Positions 46,701 through 63,860 of a stretch of 64,000 nt of DNA are shown in pieces (position 1 is the first letter of the stretch; each line of letters opens with the position of its first letter). The notes beneath the pieces are model-generated. The model saw nothing but the letters and a program-made list of their open reading frames with translations, searched no databases and had not been told where the DNA came from. The stretch lies in contig JABYQR010000069.1 in NCBI GenBank assembly GCA_022592445.1, positions 1-64,000 of the forward strand, read 5' to 3'. The DNA comes from Cytidiella melzeri (taxonomy: Eukaryota; Basidiomycota; Agaricomycetes; Polyporales; Irpicaceae). The position numbers and the translations under genes are program-made.

Positions 46701-46815
46701 TTCGAGTTCGGCTGGATTGAGTGTCACGTTTGGAGGGGCGACGGATTGGAAAATGCCAGTTTGGTGTAGTGCTCTGGTGGTGGCGATTGTGTTGGGGGGT
46801 GGAACACCGATGTGA
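43726..46815 (+). CDS. Secreted serine carboxypeptidase, family S10 (gene 1)
   Basis: Seventeen exons: 43726-43876, 43928-44126, 44187-44318, 44372-44412, 44471-44502, 44557-44649, 44705-44818, 44877-44947, 45009-45394, 45451-45503, 45558-45621, 45685-45804, 45859-45865, 45923-46032, 46088-46098, 46156-46317, 46384-46815. They sum to 2178 nt (725 residues). The signal peptide is MTRFLCLFRALALLSLTG and the mature start SFPQDYPGKP. The nucleophile motif is GESYAGTY, the catalytic Asp is in GNDDTVVP and the His in AGHEVP. RANGTIDP and DNRTRAALHAPTS are family landmarks. A Ser/Gly-rich C-terminus ends in a hydrophobic segment, possibly a GPI signal. Such enzymes remove C-terminal residues from peptides outside the cell or at its surface. 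Confidence 0.92.
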
Positions 46816-47352
46816 TGGGGAGCCGTTATTGTACGATTGTGTTGTGACTGTGTTCGACTATTCGTGGGTGTAGGTTTACTCTGCTATGGTCAAAAGCCTA
46901 CATTTGATCCTTGCCGAAAATACGTTAATGCGTGGCGGTGATCACTTCGGGACAGCGTGGGCTTCGAGGCGTGGAAACTCTGACTACCATTACTACGCAT
47001 ACCTAATGTGGTAACGGCTGTAATCATCAATCTTAATGTTATTAGCGCCATAATGGCCCCTCAAGTTATTGTCTTCTCGTTTTTACACTGGCAGCAACGA
47101 CAACTGACACAGTTTACGTCTCTGCATTAAGCTCTCTGTGCTGTAACATTGCTGCGAGAGGGGTCGCGTACGTTGTCGTACAATATGAAGTGCTGATAAT
47201 TGCTGACTGTAAAATTCATCTGGATGCACGTTGCAATTTTGTAGCCTGCTAACGTCCGAACCGGATCGCTGTATGCCCGACACTGCATCTACGTACTCCG
47301 TGATTGCTTGAGTCAGACTTTGTACTCGTCTCCGCCTTGCAGAAACGCTTTG
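46816..47352. other. Intergenic region between carboxypeptidase gene 1 and ARO1
   Basis: About 540 bp without a supported gene. It must hold the terminator of the upstream gene and the ARO1 promoter; no specific site beyond the TATA box was recognised. Confidence 0.5.
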
Positions 47353-47358
47353 TATAAA
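47353..47358 (+). promoter_or_regulatory. TATA box of ARO1
   Basis: TATAAA lies about 55 bp upstream of the ATG at 47413. Confidence 0.55.
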
Positions 47359-47412
47359 ATCCTGACGATTCCTCGTCCTGCCGAGTTTTCTCGTCCACCC
47401 TCTGGCACCAGA

Positions 47413-52515
<5,103 letters not shown>

Positions 52516-53007
52516 AATAGAACGCGCAAGGTCTGTAACGTGTGATGATCTTTGAATGTATCTCCAAACGAATATACTACTTCAACGACTGTGTGCTCAG
52601 TGCTCAGCTGCGAGTGAATTACCGACTTCGTCAAGACTTGTACGTCTTTCATGTACTATCGATCGTATTCAGCAGCTTAGCTACACGTTGTACGACTAGT
52701 AACACCTCGCCTTCGCATTCCATCCTGTCTCGACGAACAAAATCGTCATAGCATCTTGACACATTCTTCAATATGAGAGCTTGAGGAGGCTGCAGGCTTG
52801 CTGGGGCAACTGGAAAAAGAAGCTAATGCATGTAATGATGATGATAAGCTTCTCCGTCGAGCGTTGGAAAGGAGGTGAATGTACGGACCTTTGCATCGCT
52901 GGGAGCTCTAGTGGCTCTCAACACATGTGCGATCATGCTCCAGAACGTTAGCCAGCTGCTCGTGTGCACATGTTTTCAACTGTGCTGAATGCCTGCGAAT
53001 GTAAAAC
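52516..53007. other. Convergent intergenic region, ARO1 / JmjC gene
   Basis: About 490 bp between the stop codons of two converging genes. No gene is supported, and both 3' UTRs are expected here. Confidence 0.5.
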
Positions 53008-54242
53008 TCACTTCCACCCTGCATCTTGCTTCACGACGTCCTGCACCACGATGGTGAACTCACGCCTCCAGGAGGTGCTGTTCGTGTGTTTTGCAGGTCG
53101 CATGAGCATCTCTCGCACGTCGTCCAGGGCGTTCTCAACTTCGACGACTTTGTCGCACATAGACGTGTAGAGAGAGGGGAGGTTGACAGAGTTGCACCAA
53201 TTGTGATTTATAGAGATGCAGTCTGTGAGGTTTTCAACCTACGCCCAAATGAACAATTCCTAGATGTCAAGCGAGGCATTGAGCCAATCGCACCTGGTGA
53301 TACCAACCGCTCGGACTTGAAGACAGAACAAAAGTCAGCTCTCCAGATCACCCTGTACGATATAAAGATGGGGGGGGGGGGGGGGGGGGGGGGCACGCAC
53401 ACAAAAATCGTCTCGCCCTCCACTTGGTCAACCACAAATGGCGTCGTCTTACAGTATTCCGGGAAATCACGGTCGTCCACTTTCCTCACATCGTGCACCG
53501 TCACATTCCTGCCACCTCGCACAAACAGAAACGCAGTCTGCTCTGGGGGAAAGAGCCACCAGCGTTTCCGTCCACAGATATTCGTCGACCAAGAGTAGGA
53601 GCAGTAAACATCGCGATGAAGCGGGGTGAACGTCCCCGACGCACCAACATACACAAATCGGAAGTCATCGTTCGTGAGTGAGCAGTAGTAGGCGTTCATC
53701 CAGTCATCCTTGAACAAGTCCGGAATGGAATAAAACGCTGGGCGAGATCGCGCATCGTCCGATGAACCGAAACCATAAGAAGACGATTGCGTTTCGACGG
53801 TTTGAGCAAGGTGCCAGTCTTTGACGTACAAATGTTGGCCCTCGCCACGCTGCCACAGTTGCACCACCTGTGCGAAAGTGGTCGTCGAGCAGTCCAGGTT
53901 CCCGAACGAGTCGCATGTGCTGCAATCCGCGACAGAGACCGTTTGACTGCCGTAGTTGTCAGCGAGATAGGTCCAATCAATTTTGCGTCGCCGCCAAAGA
54001 TCACTCTCATCCTTTTCAGAACATCCATCGCGTTTTATGTTTTCGTCAGGTGAACTGGTGGTCCAGAGCTGAAATGCAGGCCAGGAGCTAACGAGGCTGT
54101 AACTGAGCATGACCGGGCGGTTGGGTAACAGATAGTCTCGTAGGAACTGCTCGTAGGCAGTATTGCCGTCGATACGCGGTATCGCAGTCTCTGTGGTTGA
54201 GGATGGCTGTATGTGATGGCCAGCCACATTTGAAGACAGCAT
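53008..54242 (-). CDS. JmjC-domain oxygenase, JMJD4-like
   Basis: Three exons on the minus strand: 54242-53401, 53315-53294 (22 nt) and 53238-53008; 1095 nt, 364 residues. The N-terminus has the cupin lead-in YEQFLRDYLLPNRPVML. The JmjC core has DWMNAYY, FVYVGASGTFTPLHRDVY with the Fe-binding H and D, SWSTNICGRKRWWLFPPEQ, and VPSGWYHQVENLTDCISINH containing the distal His. These are hallmarks of the JMJD4 group of Fe(II)/2-oxoglutarate oxygenases; animal JMJD4 hydroxylates translation termination factor eRF1. A run of 24 G (C on the coding strand) lies in intron 1. It is tail to tail with ARO1. Confidence 0.88.
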
Positions 54243-55318
54243 GCCGTGTCGACTGAGGCCTGTGAGATGCAGGACAGCTGCCGATGACCTGAGGGTTGCA
54301 TAGTCAGAAACAACCGCAACAAGACCTGCGAAGTCGCGGGACTCGCCTAGAGCTCAAGCTCACCAAAGGCTGGCGGGAGTAGGTTCGTGAGCAATTGCAA
54401 GATGGAGGTTGCAAGAAATTTAAAAAGCCGCGGCGCTTGAGGCTTTGACGTCGGCGCTTCTCAAACTCTGCCTTCAAGTTCGTCCTCACCACCATACATG
54501 ATGCACCTATGAGTACCAGACAACCTTTTGTTCCACAAGAAATGGCAGCTGCTTCGTCAAGGGGCACTCCTCAGCTCTTTCAGTAGTCTCAATGCCAGCA
54601 TAAGCTCGGTAAGCGGTCATCTGCGACGGCTTTTAGGCTACACCCGAACTCCTCTGAGGACATGTCTCTCGCACTGATTGCCAGTACCAATAAGTCTCTC
54701 GTAGCTCAGCCCACCACTACGCATCGACGATTTCTAACACAGAAACTACTTCGCGTATTGAACGCACCGAAGAGATTAGGGACGATTTGGACCACAGCGT
54801 TGCAAGTTGGACAACGACAACGACTTCTGTTTACATCTCAGTATACGCTTGCCATACGCTCACTAACATTGGCGCGCATCTTCCTGGCAGCTACTATGAC
54901 AGAGACTGCTAGACACGACGAGCGCACTCAGTGCCAGACCTCGCCTCACCGTAGACGACCAGCTGCTCTACCGTCAGCAGTCAGTGTCGCAGATGAGGCT
55001 TGCAATTGCAAGCTGCTGACGAACTCGGGCGAGTCGGGGACCAGCCGCCCTGTCAATAACTCGGAATTCAAGGTCTTGGTTCGCTAAACCGCCAGCCCAA
55101 CAGGTCAACTTGTGAGTTTGTAGATCCTTACACACATCTTCACTGATCATACGCTCAATCCCTCACGCGGTAGTTATCAACAGCGCAGGATCCAGCAAAA
55201 TTGGGGAACAGGTAGGCTGGACGAACACCGTTCTGGACTCGCAGTGTGATCGGGCGAAGGTTGACTTCGATCTTGATCTCGTCAGCTTGCCAGCCTCATA
55301 GGCTCGCTCGTCTTCGTC
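54243..55318. other. Intergenic region with one weak ORF
   Basis: An ATG-initiated 141-codon ORF on the plus strand (54662-55087) is basic and Thr/Arg-rich with no recognised domain. It may be chance or a fragment of a spliced gene. Nothing else can be supported. Confidence 0.3.
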
Positions 55319-55326
55319 TATAAAAA
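55319..55326 (+). promoter_or_regulatory. TATA box with pyrimidine-rich start region
   Basis: TATAAAAA is followed by about 70 bp rich in C and T (55345-55425), a common layout of strong fungal promoters. The first downstream ATG is at 55440. Confidence 0.5.
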
Positions 55327-55439
55327 CCGGGCCGACTCTGCTCAACTCTCCTCACCGCCTCTTCCCCTCTCACCAACACCATCCTCTCCTTCGACTGCTC
55401 CTGCCTCTGCCCCTCTCAGGCATCGAGTCGCAGCGAGTC

Positions 55440-55778
55440 ATGTCTCTGTCTACAACAGTCCACCCGTCGTCGCACCATGTCCACAACACAACACACCCGT
55501 CGTCGCTGAATACCCTTGATACCACCCGGCCTTGTGTCGCTGGCTCTCGCGGCATCGTCAGCCAACACCACCAGCATCCACTCATCCACCCGTCTTTTGT
55601 CGTCCGAGACTTCGGTCCAGTCCCAAACCCATACGTGCAACAACACAAACATCGGCAACCCAAAGCAACTTTCCTCCCTCTCTGGAGCAGCTGGACTGCT
55701 CAAGGATCATATCTTTCCTCACATCTCACCAGCAAGTCGCACTCGCATGCGAACGAGGTCGACTCTACGGTGGGATGA
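55440..55778 (+). CDS. Hypothetical His/Ser-rich small protein
   Basis: A 112-codon ORF beginning at the first ATG after a convincing promoter. It is rich in His, Ser and Thr (HPSSHHVHNTTHPSS) and matches no known family. Overlapping frames (55516-55944) are equally long, and splicing into downstream sequence cannot be excluded. Only the promoter context supports it. Confidence 0.25.
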   Translation: MSLSTTVHPSSHHVHNTTHPSSLNTLDTTRPCVAGSRGIVSQHHQHPLIHPSFVVRDFGPVPNPYVQQHKHRQPKATFLPLWSSWTAQGSYLSSHLTSKSHSHANEVDSTVG

Positions 55779-55869
55779 ATGGCAACAGTGTGCGGCATGT
55801 TCGCTCTTCGACAATCGCAAGTCGGGGAAGCCGCTCACTGTTCGCAAGAGGTCGTCCTTGGTCCTTCCT

Positions 55870-58800
55870 TTTATCGAAACTTTCATAGTTGCTTGCGTTT
55901 GCCGGTCAGTTTTAGTCCATATCGACGATATACATGGTCACTGATCGCTCCACTAGATACCACGCTCCCACTGCATCACACTCTTTTTTCTTCGGGACTC
56001 TATGGACGGACCAGTCTCTTCCTCACTCTTGGCTGTCACCACACTCGTCTTGCTCGTTGTCCGCACTCCTGGTCGACTACCATCTGGGCTTCACTTGAGA
56101 CTCTTCGGCTTAGCTACCCGGAAACATCTCGCTGACTACCACTCAAGGTCGACCATTCTCAACGGCATACTTACTGACGACGACAGTCATCTGGACTTAC
56201 TCTTTGGGTTTTATCACTCTTGGATGCTGGCTTTGCTTATCAGTTGGCTACGACTACTACGCTCTTCGCGGGTGCATCAATACATTCTCGACGACATTCT
56301 CGACCATTCTCCTTACATCTCACCTCGACCGACATGGGCGACACCCGACGGGCATTCAATTTGTTCACTGTAAGCACGCTTATTTTGTACCTCATTCACA
56401 CCATCTGATCATGACTGGAATCAGATTTGGACTTTCACTTTCTGTAGACATCGACACCGACTCACTGCTCTCGTAACCTGACTGGGACACGGCGGCGAGT
56501 TCTCGAACCTGGATCTTGGTCTGTCACGTTGACGAGGAGAAGAAACACGTTCATTCGCGGTCACCTCGAAAAATCAAACTACAAAAAAACTTCATAATAC
56601 CCAGAAAATCCTTTTTTATTGTGGACGATACATAACACTTCAAAATACACAAACAACGGGGTCGACGAGGACGACGGGAGAGAGGCCACGAACACTCGAT
56701 TATGCAAATGCTGGCGACGAAACGTGCCTGATTTGGTGCAGCGCATAGTGCATTTTCCTTGGGCGGGAGATCAGGTGCGCGACAGAGTCGGCTGTGCATC
56801 ATTCGAGAGATGTGGTGTGGAGCGGAGGTGGAGGTGGAGGTGGGAGGAGGGAGGGCGAGGAACACTCGAGTACGGCGATGGTGGCGACGCAATACCCAGA
56901 AAAAGACACGACAAATCACATCTTCGAATACCCAAACGACAAGGACGCCAGGAGGTAGGCCACGAACACTCGAATATGACAACGCCGGCGACAGACCTTA
57001 CCTGATCTGGTGCAGCGCATAGTGCATCTTCCTTGGGCGGGAGATCAGGTGCGCGACCGAGTCGGCTATGCATCATTCGAGAGATGTGGTGGGGAGAGGA
57101 GGTGGAGGTGGAGGTGGGATGAGGGCGGGTGATGAACACTCGAGTACGGCGATGGTGGCGACGGAATACCCAGAAAAAGACACAACAAATCATGACTTCG
57201 AATACACAAACAACGAGAACGACGACGACGACGGGAGGGAGGCGACGAACACTCGAATATGAAAATGCGCCGGCGACGGACCTAACCTGATCAGGTGCAG
57301 CGCATAGTGCATTTTCCTTGGGCGGGAGATCAGGCGTGCGACAGAGTCGGCTATGCATCATTCGAGAGATGTGGTGGGGAGAGGAGGTGGAGGTGGTGGG
57401 ATGAGGGAGGGTGAGGAACACTTGAGTACGGCAATGCTGGCTACGGGACTCCTCTGACTTTGGTGCAGCGCAATGTGCACTCTCCTTGGGCGGGAGGTCA
57501 GGCATGGGACAGAGCCGGCTACAGTGGAGCTCGATTGTTGCAGAGAGGGCTAGGACGGGAGATGGGAGATGTGGGAAAGCATCCACGCACCGGGATTTCG
57601 GAATTCAGGTGTAGCGCAATGTGCATCACCCTTGGGCGGGTTTTCTGGCGGTTTCGGGGTCGATGTAACCTCGCTGTTCTCATGACGGGTTGGGAGACTG
57701 AGTGGGAGGGAAATGGCTGTTGTTATACTTGGCACGCTCTGTTGCTTGCGTTCGCCGGTGAGTTTCAGTCCATATTGGAGATATACATGGTCACTCATCG
57801 CTCCACTAGATAACACGCTTCCTCTGAACCACATTCTTTTCTCTCAGGATTCTATGGACAGACTAGTCTCTATTTCACTCTTGGCTGTCACCACATTTGT
57901 CTTGTTCGCTCTCCGCACTCCTGGTCGACTACCATCTGGGCTTCACTGGACACTCTTCGGCTTGGCTACCCGGAATTATCTCGCTGACTACCACCTGAGG
58001 TTGACCGTTCTCGGCGGCGAACTTACTGGCGGCGGCAGTCATCTGGACTTGCTCTTTGGGCTATACCACTCTTGGATGCTGGCTTTGTTCATCACTTGAC
58101 CGCCATTACTACACTCTTCGCGGGTGCATCAATACATTCTCGACGACACTCTCGACCACTCTCCTTACGTCTCACCTCGACCGACATGGGCGACACCCGA
58201 CGGGCATTCAATTTGGTCACTGTAAGCACGCTTATCTCCAATACCTCGTTCGCACCATCTGATCATGACTGGAGTTAGAATTGGACTTTCACTCTTGGTA
58301 GACATCGACACCGACTTACCGCTCTCGTAACCTGACTGGGACACTTCAGCGAGTTCTCGAACATGGATCTTGGTCTGTCACGTCGACGAGGAGAAGAAAC
58401 ACGTTCATTCGCGCTCACCTCAAAAAACTATGAAAAAAAAACTTCGAAATACCCGGAAAATCCTTTTTTATTGTGCACAATACATAACACTTCAAAATAC
58501 ACAAATGACGAGGACGACGAGGACGACGGGAGAGAGGCCACGAACACTCGATTATGCAAATGCCGGCGACGAAACTTACCTGATTTGGTGCAGCACAACG
58601 TGCATCTTCCTTGGGCGGGAGATCAGGTGCGCGACCGAGTCGGCTATGCATCATTCGAGAGATGTGGTGGGGAGAGGAGGAGGAGGTGGAGGTGGGAGGA
58701 GCAGGAACACTTGAGTACGGCGATGGTGGCGACGGAATAACCGAGAAAAAGACACAACAAATGACAACTTCAAAATACACAAACAACGAGGACGACGACG

Positions 58801-59310
58801 ACGACGGGAGGGAGGCGACGAAAACTCGAATATGACAATGCCGGCGACGGACCTAACCTGATTTGGTGCAGCGCATAGTGCATCTTCCTTGGGCGGGAGA
58901 TCAGGCGTGCGACAGAGTAGGCTGCAGTCATCATTTGAGAGGCGTGGGAGGAGGAGGAGCAGGAGGGAAGAGGGAGGCTGACGAACACTCGAGTGCGGCT
59001 ATGCTGGCGACGGAACCCATCTGACTTTGGTGCAGCGCAATGTGCACTCTCCTTGGGCGGGAGGTCAGGTGTGCAACTGAGTCGGCTACAGTCAAGCTCG
59101 ATTGTTTGGGAGGGGGCTAGGATGGGAGATGGGAGATGTGGGAAAGCATCCACGCACCGGGAGTTCAGAATTCAGGTGTAGCGCGATGTGCACCACCCTT
59201 GGGCGGGTTTTCTGGTGGTCTCCGGGTCGATGTTACCTCGCAATTCTCATGGCGGGTAGTAGGCAGGGTGGAAAAAGAATATCTGTCGTAGTACTTAGCA
59301 CGTTCTATTG
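55870..59310. repeat. Tandem direct repeat, units of ~1.85 and ~1.57 kb
   Basis: Unit 1 (about 55870-57735) and unit 2 (about 57736-59290) are collinear, and a third unit begins at 59276-59310 and breaks off. Each unit has a 5' part with a plus-strand ORF (56002-56373; 57855-58099) and a 3' part with a nested array. The nested array has repeats of ~160-290 bp carrying 'ttgggcgggag.tcagg', near 56759, 57037, 57321 and 57491 in unit 1 and 58613, 58894 and 59055 in unit 2. Unit 2 lacks one nested repeat, which explains its shorter length. Origin unknown. Confidence 0.75.
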
Positions 59311-60064
59311 CTTGGACACGGCGGTAGAAAATGAAGTCTTATTTCTTGTGAACAGCGAGCTCGGGTGTGCATGTGAATCCAGTGGTGCAGCCGCATCGTC
59401 ACGGCCTTGCCGTTGATCTTTGTCACTTCCACGCAGGTCACAATCCATGTGCCTGAGGTCACACTCTCACGCCGGCCTGCATCCAGGTTTGCACCATGAC
59501 ATACTTGACGACGACGATACTGGATTTCTCGGGGGCAGATAGTTTGTCGCTAGGCACTGGGATTGTGATGTTGCATTACCACGTACATGTTCAGATCCCT
59601 TAGGTGAGTATGCTCTCTCCAAATGGTCATTCCGAGAACTGCCAGTATAACTTCTGGCAGAGTAGACCCTTAGCACCGATGTTGGTCTGTGAAATGGTCG
59701 AAAGGATGTAAATAGAACGATCAATGGATGGAGTGAGTTTCTTGTTACGCTCCCCTCATGCAGTGCTACTCAAAGGAACGTTGGTCCAGTTATCGTGCAT
59801 CAGTTCGCGGCTGTTGTAGCCAGAGACGTTGTTATAGCCAGCGACGCATGTGCGATCGCGAGTTGGCCGTTTGGCAGCAATGCCTGAGGCCTGAAGAGGC
59901 TTGAAGCTTGGAGTCTGATGACAGACGGAACCAGCTCCATGCATTGTATAGCCCGTGACGACGATTCATGATGGTCCACGCCCGACATACAAAACCCGTT
60001 ATCAAAGTTCACTTTGAAGGTGATGGCCAAGTTGATCAGTCGAATGCTGATAGCCACTTTGTCA
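59311..60064. other. Intergenic region upstream of carboxypeptidase gene 2
   Basis: No gene supported. Small ORFs on the minus strand (59467-59724, 59800-60087) have no recognisable content. Confidence 0.4.
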
Positions 60065-60072
60065 GTATATAA
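60065..60072 (+). promoter_or_regulatory. TATA box of carboxypeptidase gene 2
   Basis: gtatataac lies about 38 bp upstream of the ATG at 60105. Confidence 0.6.
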
Positions 60073-60104
60073 CGTCGGATTCTGCATCTCAAGACCCAGC
60101 AGCT

Positions 60105-63100
60105 ATGACACCCCCACTCCGAATACATCTCGCCTTCAGTGCTCTCCTCGTGTTCGTGAGTACATGCCGCTCCCAATCCAGTTCTTCCGGTCTACCAAAC
60201 TCGTTTCCTCAAGACTATCCGGGAAAGCCTGCAGGGATATTCAGTCCTGAGTGGCAAAACTGTAAGTCAAATCCACACTCTGCGTGAGCTTAGAGTGTGC
60301 ACTCAGCTGCCATAGACTTTCTGGTAGAGGAGGGTTCACTCCCGAATGTCTCCTTTCCGCTCAGCCGTAACTGGGCGGGAAATATACCAGTTAATAGAAC
60401 GAACCATCCGAACGACACGCTCTTCTTCTGGGCATTCGAGCACGCCAACGGGTCCTTCACGCAGGACGCGGGTAGTGGCGGTTCAGACGAGCCGTGGGCA
60501 ATCTGGCTCAATGGAGGGTATGTGTTATTTCCAGACCTGCCAACAACACACGGGGCTTACGCAGGTGTGTTAAGGCCTGGGGAATCCAGTCTGGTAGGGA
60601 TGTTGCTCGAGAACGGACCCCTACGCATTGCAGAGAACGGTAGCATAATTCCGAACAACGCGAGCTGGGATAAGCTGGTAGACTTCGTCTGGGTTGACCA
60701 GCCTGTGTACGTTCTTGCTATTTGCTCGAGTCACATGTGGCCTGATGTCTTGTATACAGTGGCACGGGATATTCGACGGTAGATGCAAACGGCGGGTACA
60801 GTACGTATTGAATATGCTCAGCATACCGGGATATTCCCTTATTTTCACCAGTCCAGAACGAGGACGAGATGGGAGAAGACTTCGTGAGTCCGTTCACATA
60901 AATCTTCTCAATCACGGCCATCAGCTTACTGCTGTCCTCCGAAGCTGAGCTTTTTGAGCAATCTAGTGAAGATATTCCCCAGCTTGACGACTCGCCCTTT
61001 GCTTCTCACCGGCTCGTCGTACGCAGGAACCTTCATCGTTAGTCTTCCCTGATATGACACGAGCCCTTTGCTGACCACTTAGTCGGACTGTGGACACAGC
61101 CGTACATCACGAAAACAATCTTCTCAACTCCTTCACCGCCGGTCAATTTAAGTAAGATTGCTATCGGCAACGGCGCGATGGGTTCTTCGGCTGAATTCGA
61201 GATCCTTCCCACGGTGAGACACCACAACTGTTTCGCCCACCTTTCCATCCTTACACTGATGGAATCCCTCGTGGCAGCTTAGTCTTATCGAGACATACCC
61301 TCAGCTGATAGGGTATGACCCAGAAGTCTACCAATACTTCAAGGAACAGTGAGCGCCCAAATCATCAATGTTCGGTCACCTACATGTTTCCTCAGTCTTC
61401 CCTCCTCATGTACAGAACTCACCTGTGTGGTTTTGACCTCAATCTCACTTACCCGCAAACCGCAAAGTTCCCGCCAGTCCTGGCCCCGCAGCAACCTGAA
61501 GGTAGCGGCGGCACAAGCCATACGCCTGCGTTGGTGAGGAAACGGCTCGCAGCGCTAGCCCGTGATTTCGAATCCACAGAAATGATCGCCGCACGCAGAA
61601 ATAGCCTCCTGAAACGCGAAGAGACTGCCAAACGAGAAGAACGAAGACAGTCGTGGCTCACAATGAAGCGAAGCGCTGCTCTGAACCGCCGAGACTTGAG
61701 CGGGCGCGCGAACGGCACCATTGATCCTTTTTATGGCTGTTTTCTGTCAAACGAGCTGCAGGAATACGCGCTCAATTTCTCCATGCCGTGGAGTAAGTAG
61801 CTTCCTGGTTCCTGGTTGCGAGCTTTTCATCAGTTCCATTCGCCTGACAAGTTTATTGTATCTTCCCCAAGATATCTCCAAGTTTTACGATGTGAGTACC
61901 TCTCCTTTCATCTCATGTTCTCGCAATGGACTGTTTGGTGGCACGTGAAAAGGTCTACAAGGTAGAAGACTTACGTGAGACCGTTGGGTCCGACCCTACG
62001 GTCTTCATGAATGGTAAGTAAACTAGTTTGTTCTCTCAATCTTCGGTGGGCCTTACTTGATTCATTCTAGATAATCGGACGAGAGCAGCGCTGCACGCCC
62101 CGACCAGCGTGAACTGGACATATCAGATAGACTATCCGTTCGGTTCTGTACCGAACCGGAATGCTGTTGGAATTCTTGACCCAAACCCCCTTGGAGATCC
62201 AAGTACGTATTCCACGAAAATCTCCAGGTTGACGTGTGTTTGAACCTTCGATGTAGGTGTCGAGTAAGTCAACAATGTACTGGACGATCGTGGATAAGTA
62301 TGGAAAGCGCTGACCAGCTGAGCAAAGACCAGTCGCGTTTTTCGACGAGTTGGCATCTAATGCGAGCGCGCATGGAGTTCAAGTCATCATATATGCCGGG
62401 AACGATGACACGATCGTCCCTCCTCTCAGTAGCGAAAGTGCGTGGCTGTTCGTGTTCCTCACCCTTGCCAAAAGTCCAAGCATTACTAACTCTCTCAATG
62501 TGGCTACAGTCATCATACAGGTGACACACACATCCCACTGCTTTTTGTATTTTCTCGACGCTGAAGATACTTGTTGTTCTTTCTACAGAATACTACGTTC
62601 GGAGGGATCCAAGGATTTACCCAAAGACCGTCCACCCCCTGGTCCGACGACTCTGGGGCGATCGCGGGCATCGTGCATCAAGAGCGCAATTGGACATACA
62701 TCCTCATTGCCAACGCAGGACACCAGGTCCCCGCAGACCAACCCGACTCTGTGAGTTGATCAACTTTTTGTTCTGCATCTCCTCTCAGTCCCCAGCCCAT
62801 AATGTTGTCATTCATTTGTGGTTATATGTTGTTTCTCAAGGCATTGGTGATGTTTCGCGAATTTATCCTCGGATCCAACACAACCGGGCTCCTCACCAAC
62901 TCCAGCACTACCACTACTAGTCCCCCAGTGCTCATGGGCCCGAACAACGTTCTACCCGGCGGTAGTGCGATCCTGTACGGTTCAGGAAAGGCTACGAGTG
63001 TTTACGTGGCGCCCTCTGCTACGATCGCAGCGTGGAACACGTTCTTTGCAAGTGTGGCGAGCTCGGAGTCGGCTGCTGCTGCTACCGGCGGTGGTGGGGG

Positions 63101-63206
63101 TGGGGGAGGCTCGAGTTCGGATGGTCTGAGTATCATGTTCCGAACTCGAGGAGTCTTAGGAGGGTGGAGTTGGACGGTGCTCTTGGGGATGATGTTGGCG
63201 ATTTGA
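60105..63206 (+). CDS. Secreted serine carboxypeptidase, family S10 (gene 2)
   Basis: Seventeen exons: 60105-60261, 60316-60517, 60575-60706, 60760-60800, 60852-60883, 60945-61037, 61100-61213, 61278-61348, 61416-61792, 61872-61891, 61953-62013, 62071-62202, 62257-62263, 62328-62437, 62510-62520, 62589-62750, 62841-63206. They sum to 2088 nt (695 residues). It is a close paralog of 43726-46815 with every intron position shared. The signal peptide is IHLAFSALLVFVSTCRS. The catalytic Asp is in GNDDTIVP and the His in AGHQVP. The nucleophile motif is GSSYAGTF rather than GESYAG. The C-terminus has a Gly/Ser tract and a hydrophobic tail (WSWTVLLGMMLAI), suggesting a GPI anchor. Exons 13 and 15 are only 7 and 11 nt long. 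Confidence 0.9.
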
Positions 63207-63860
63207 GACAATGTGAAACGTAAGATGATGTTAATTGCATGTAGCAATTTTGTAATTAGAACGTTTGAGGATCATGGCCATTTTTTTGCGGGAAAAGACT
63301 ATGCTTTTTGCCTGTTGCCCTGCAGAAAGGAGGCAAGAAGCAGAACCACCCCTTCCTGTGTGTGAAGGTGATGGCAGTGAAACAGGGTTGCTCGCGCTCT
63401 AGTCTAGTTGCGGTGCTTCCGGAGACAGTCGCTAGGGCTCCTGAACGTTGGGTGTGTACGACTCGGAAATTCAGATTACTGTATCAGCTGGCATGTCGTG
63501 AGGATCAATCAAACTGTTTTAGGCAATGGTTCTAACAGGACATTTCCCCTATGTCCTTATAGCTGTGCCTTTTGCTGTGTGTCACCACTGTCAGTCGCAT
63601 TAGCACTGCACATGACCCACAAGATATATCAAGCCTGCCAGTTTGCCACCATGGTAGCTATAGTACCTTAGCTACCAAATCCCCTCAGCCCATAAATCCA
63701 GGTCTTTTCATTCAAGTTGCGTCAGTGCTGGTCGGTGAGTACACACATTATGCTTGCCTTGGGCCACTATACTGAAATATTTCTTACAGCTAGCTGTCTT
63801 GCTGTCCTACTATCAAATCCTCCTATCACCCTTTCACCGGGCCCTTTCTGACATACTGTC
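63207..63860. other. Intergenic region, right side
   Basis: No supported gene; short ORFs at 63308-63671 show no domain. Confidence 0.4.

Noticed and set aside
52908..53011. Extra 3' exon for the JmjC gene
   Set aside because: It would need an intron of only 19 bp; the frame closes naturally with TGA at 53008-53010.
54304..54567. 87-codon minus-strand ORF with a hydrophobic N-terminus
   Set aside because: The frame begins with GTG, has no ATG at the proposed start and no recognisable family.
56771..57586. 271-codon minus-strand ORF with internal repeats as a real repeat protein
   Set aside because: It follows a GC-rich nested DNA array that is open in several frames; unit lengths vary and no start context or introns support it. 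Kept only as part of the tandem-repeat finding.
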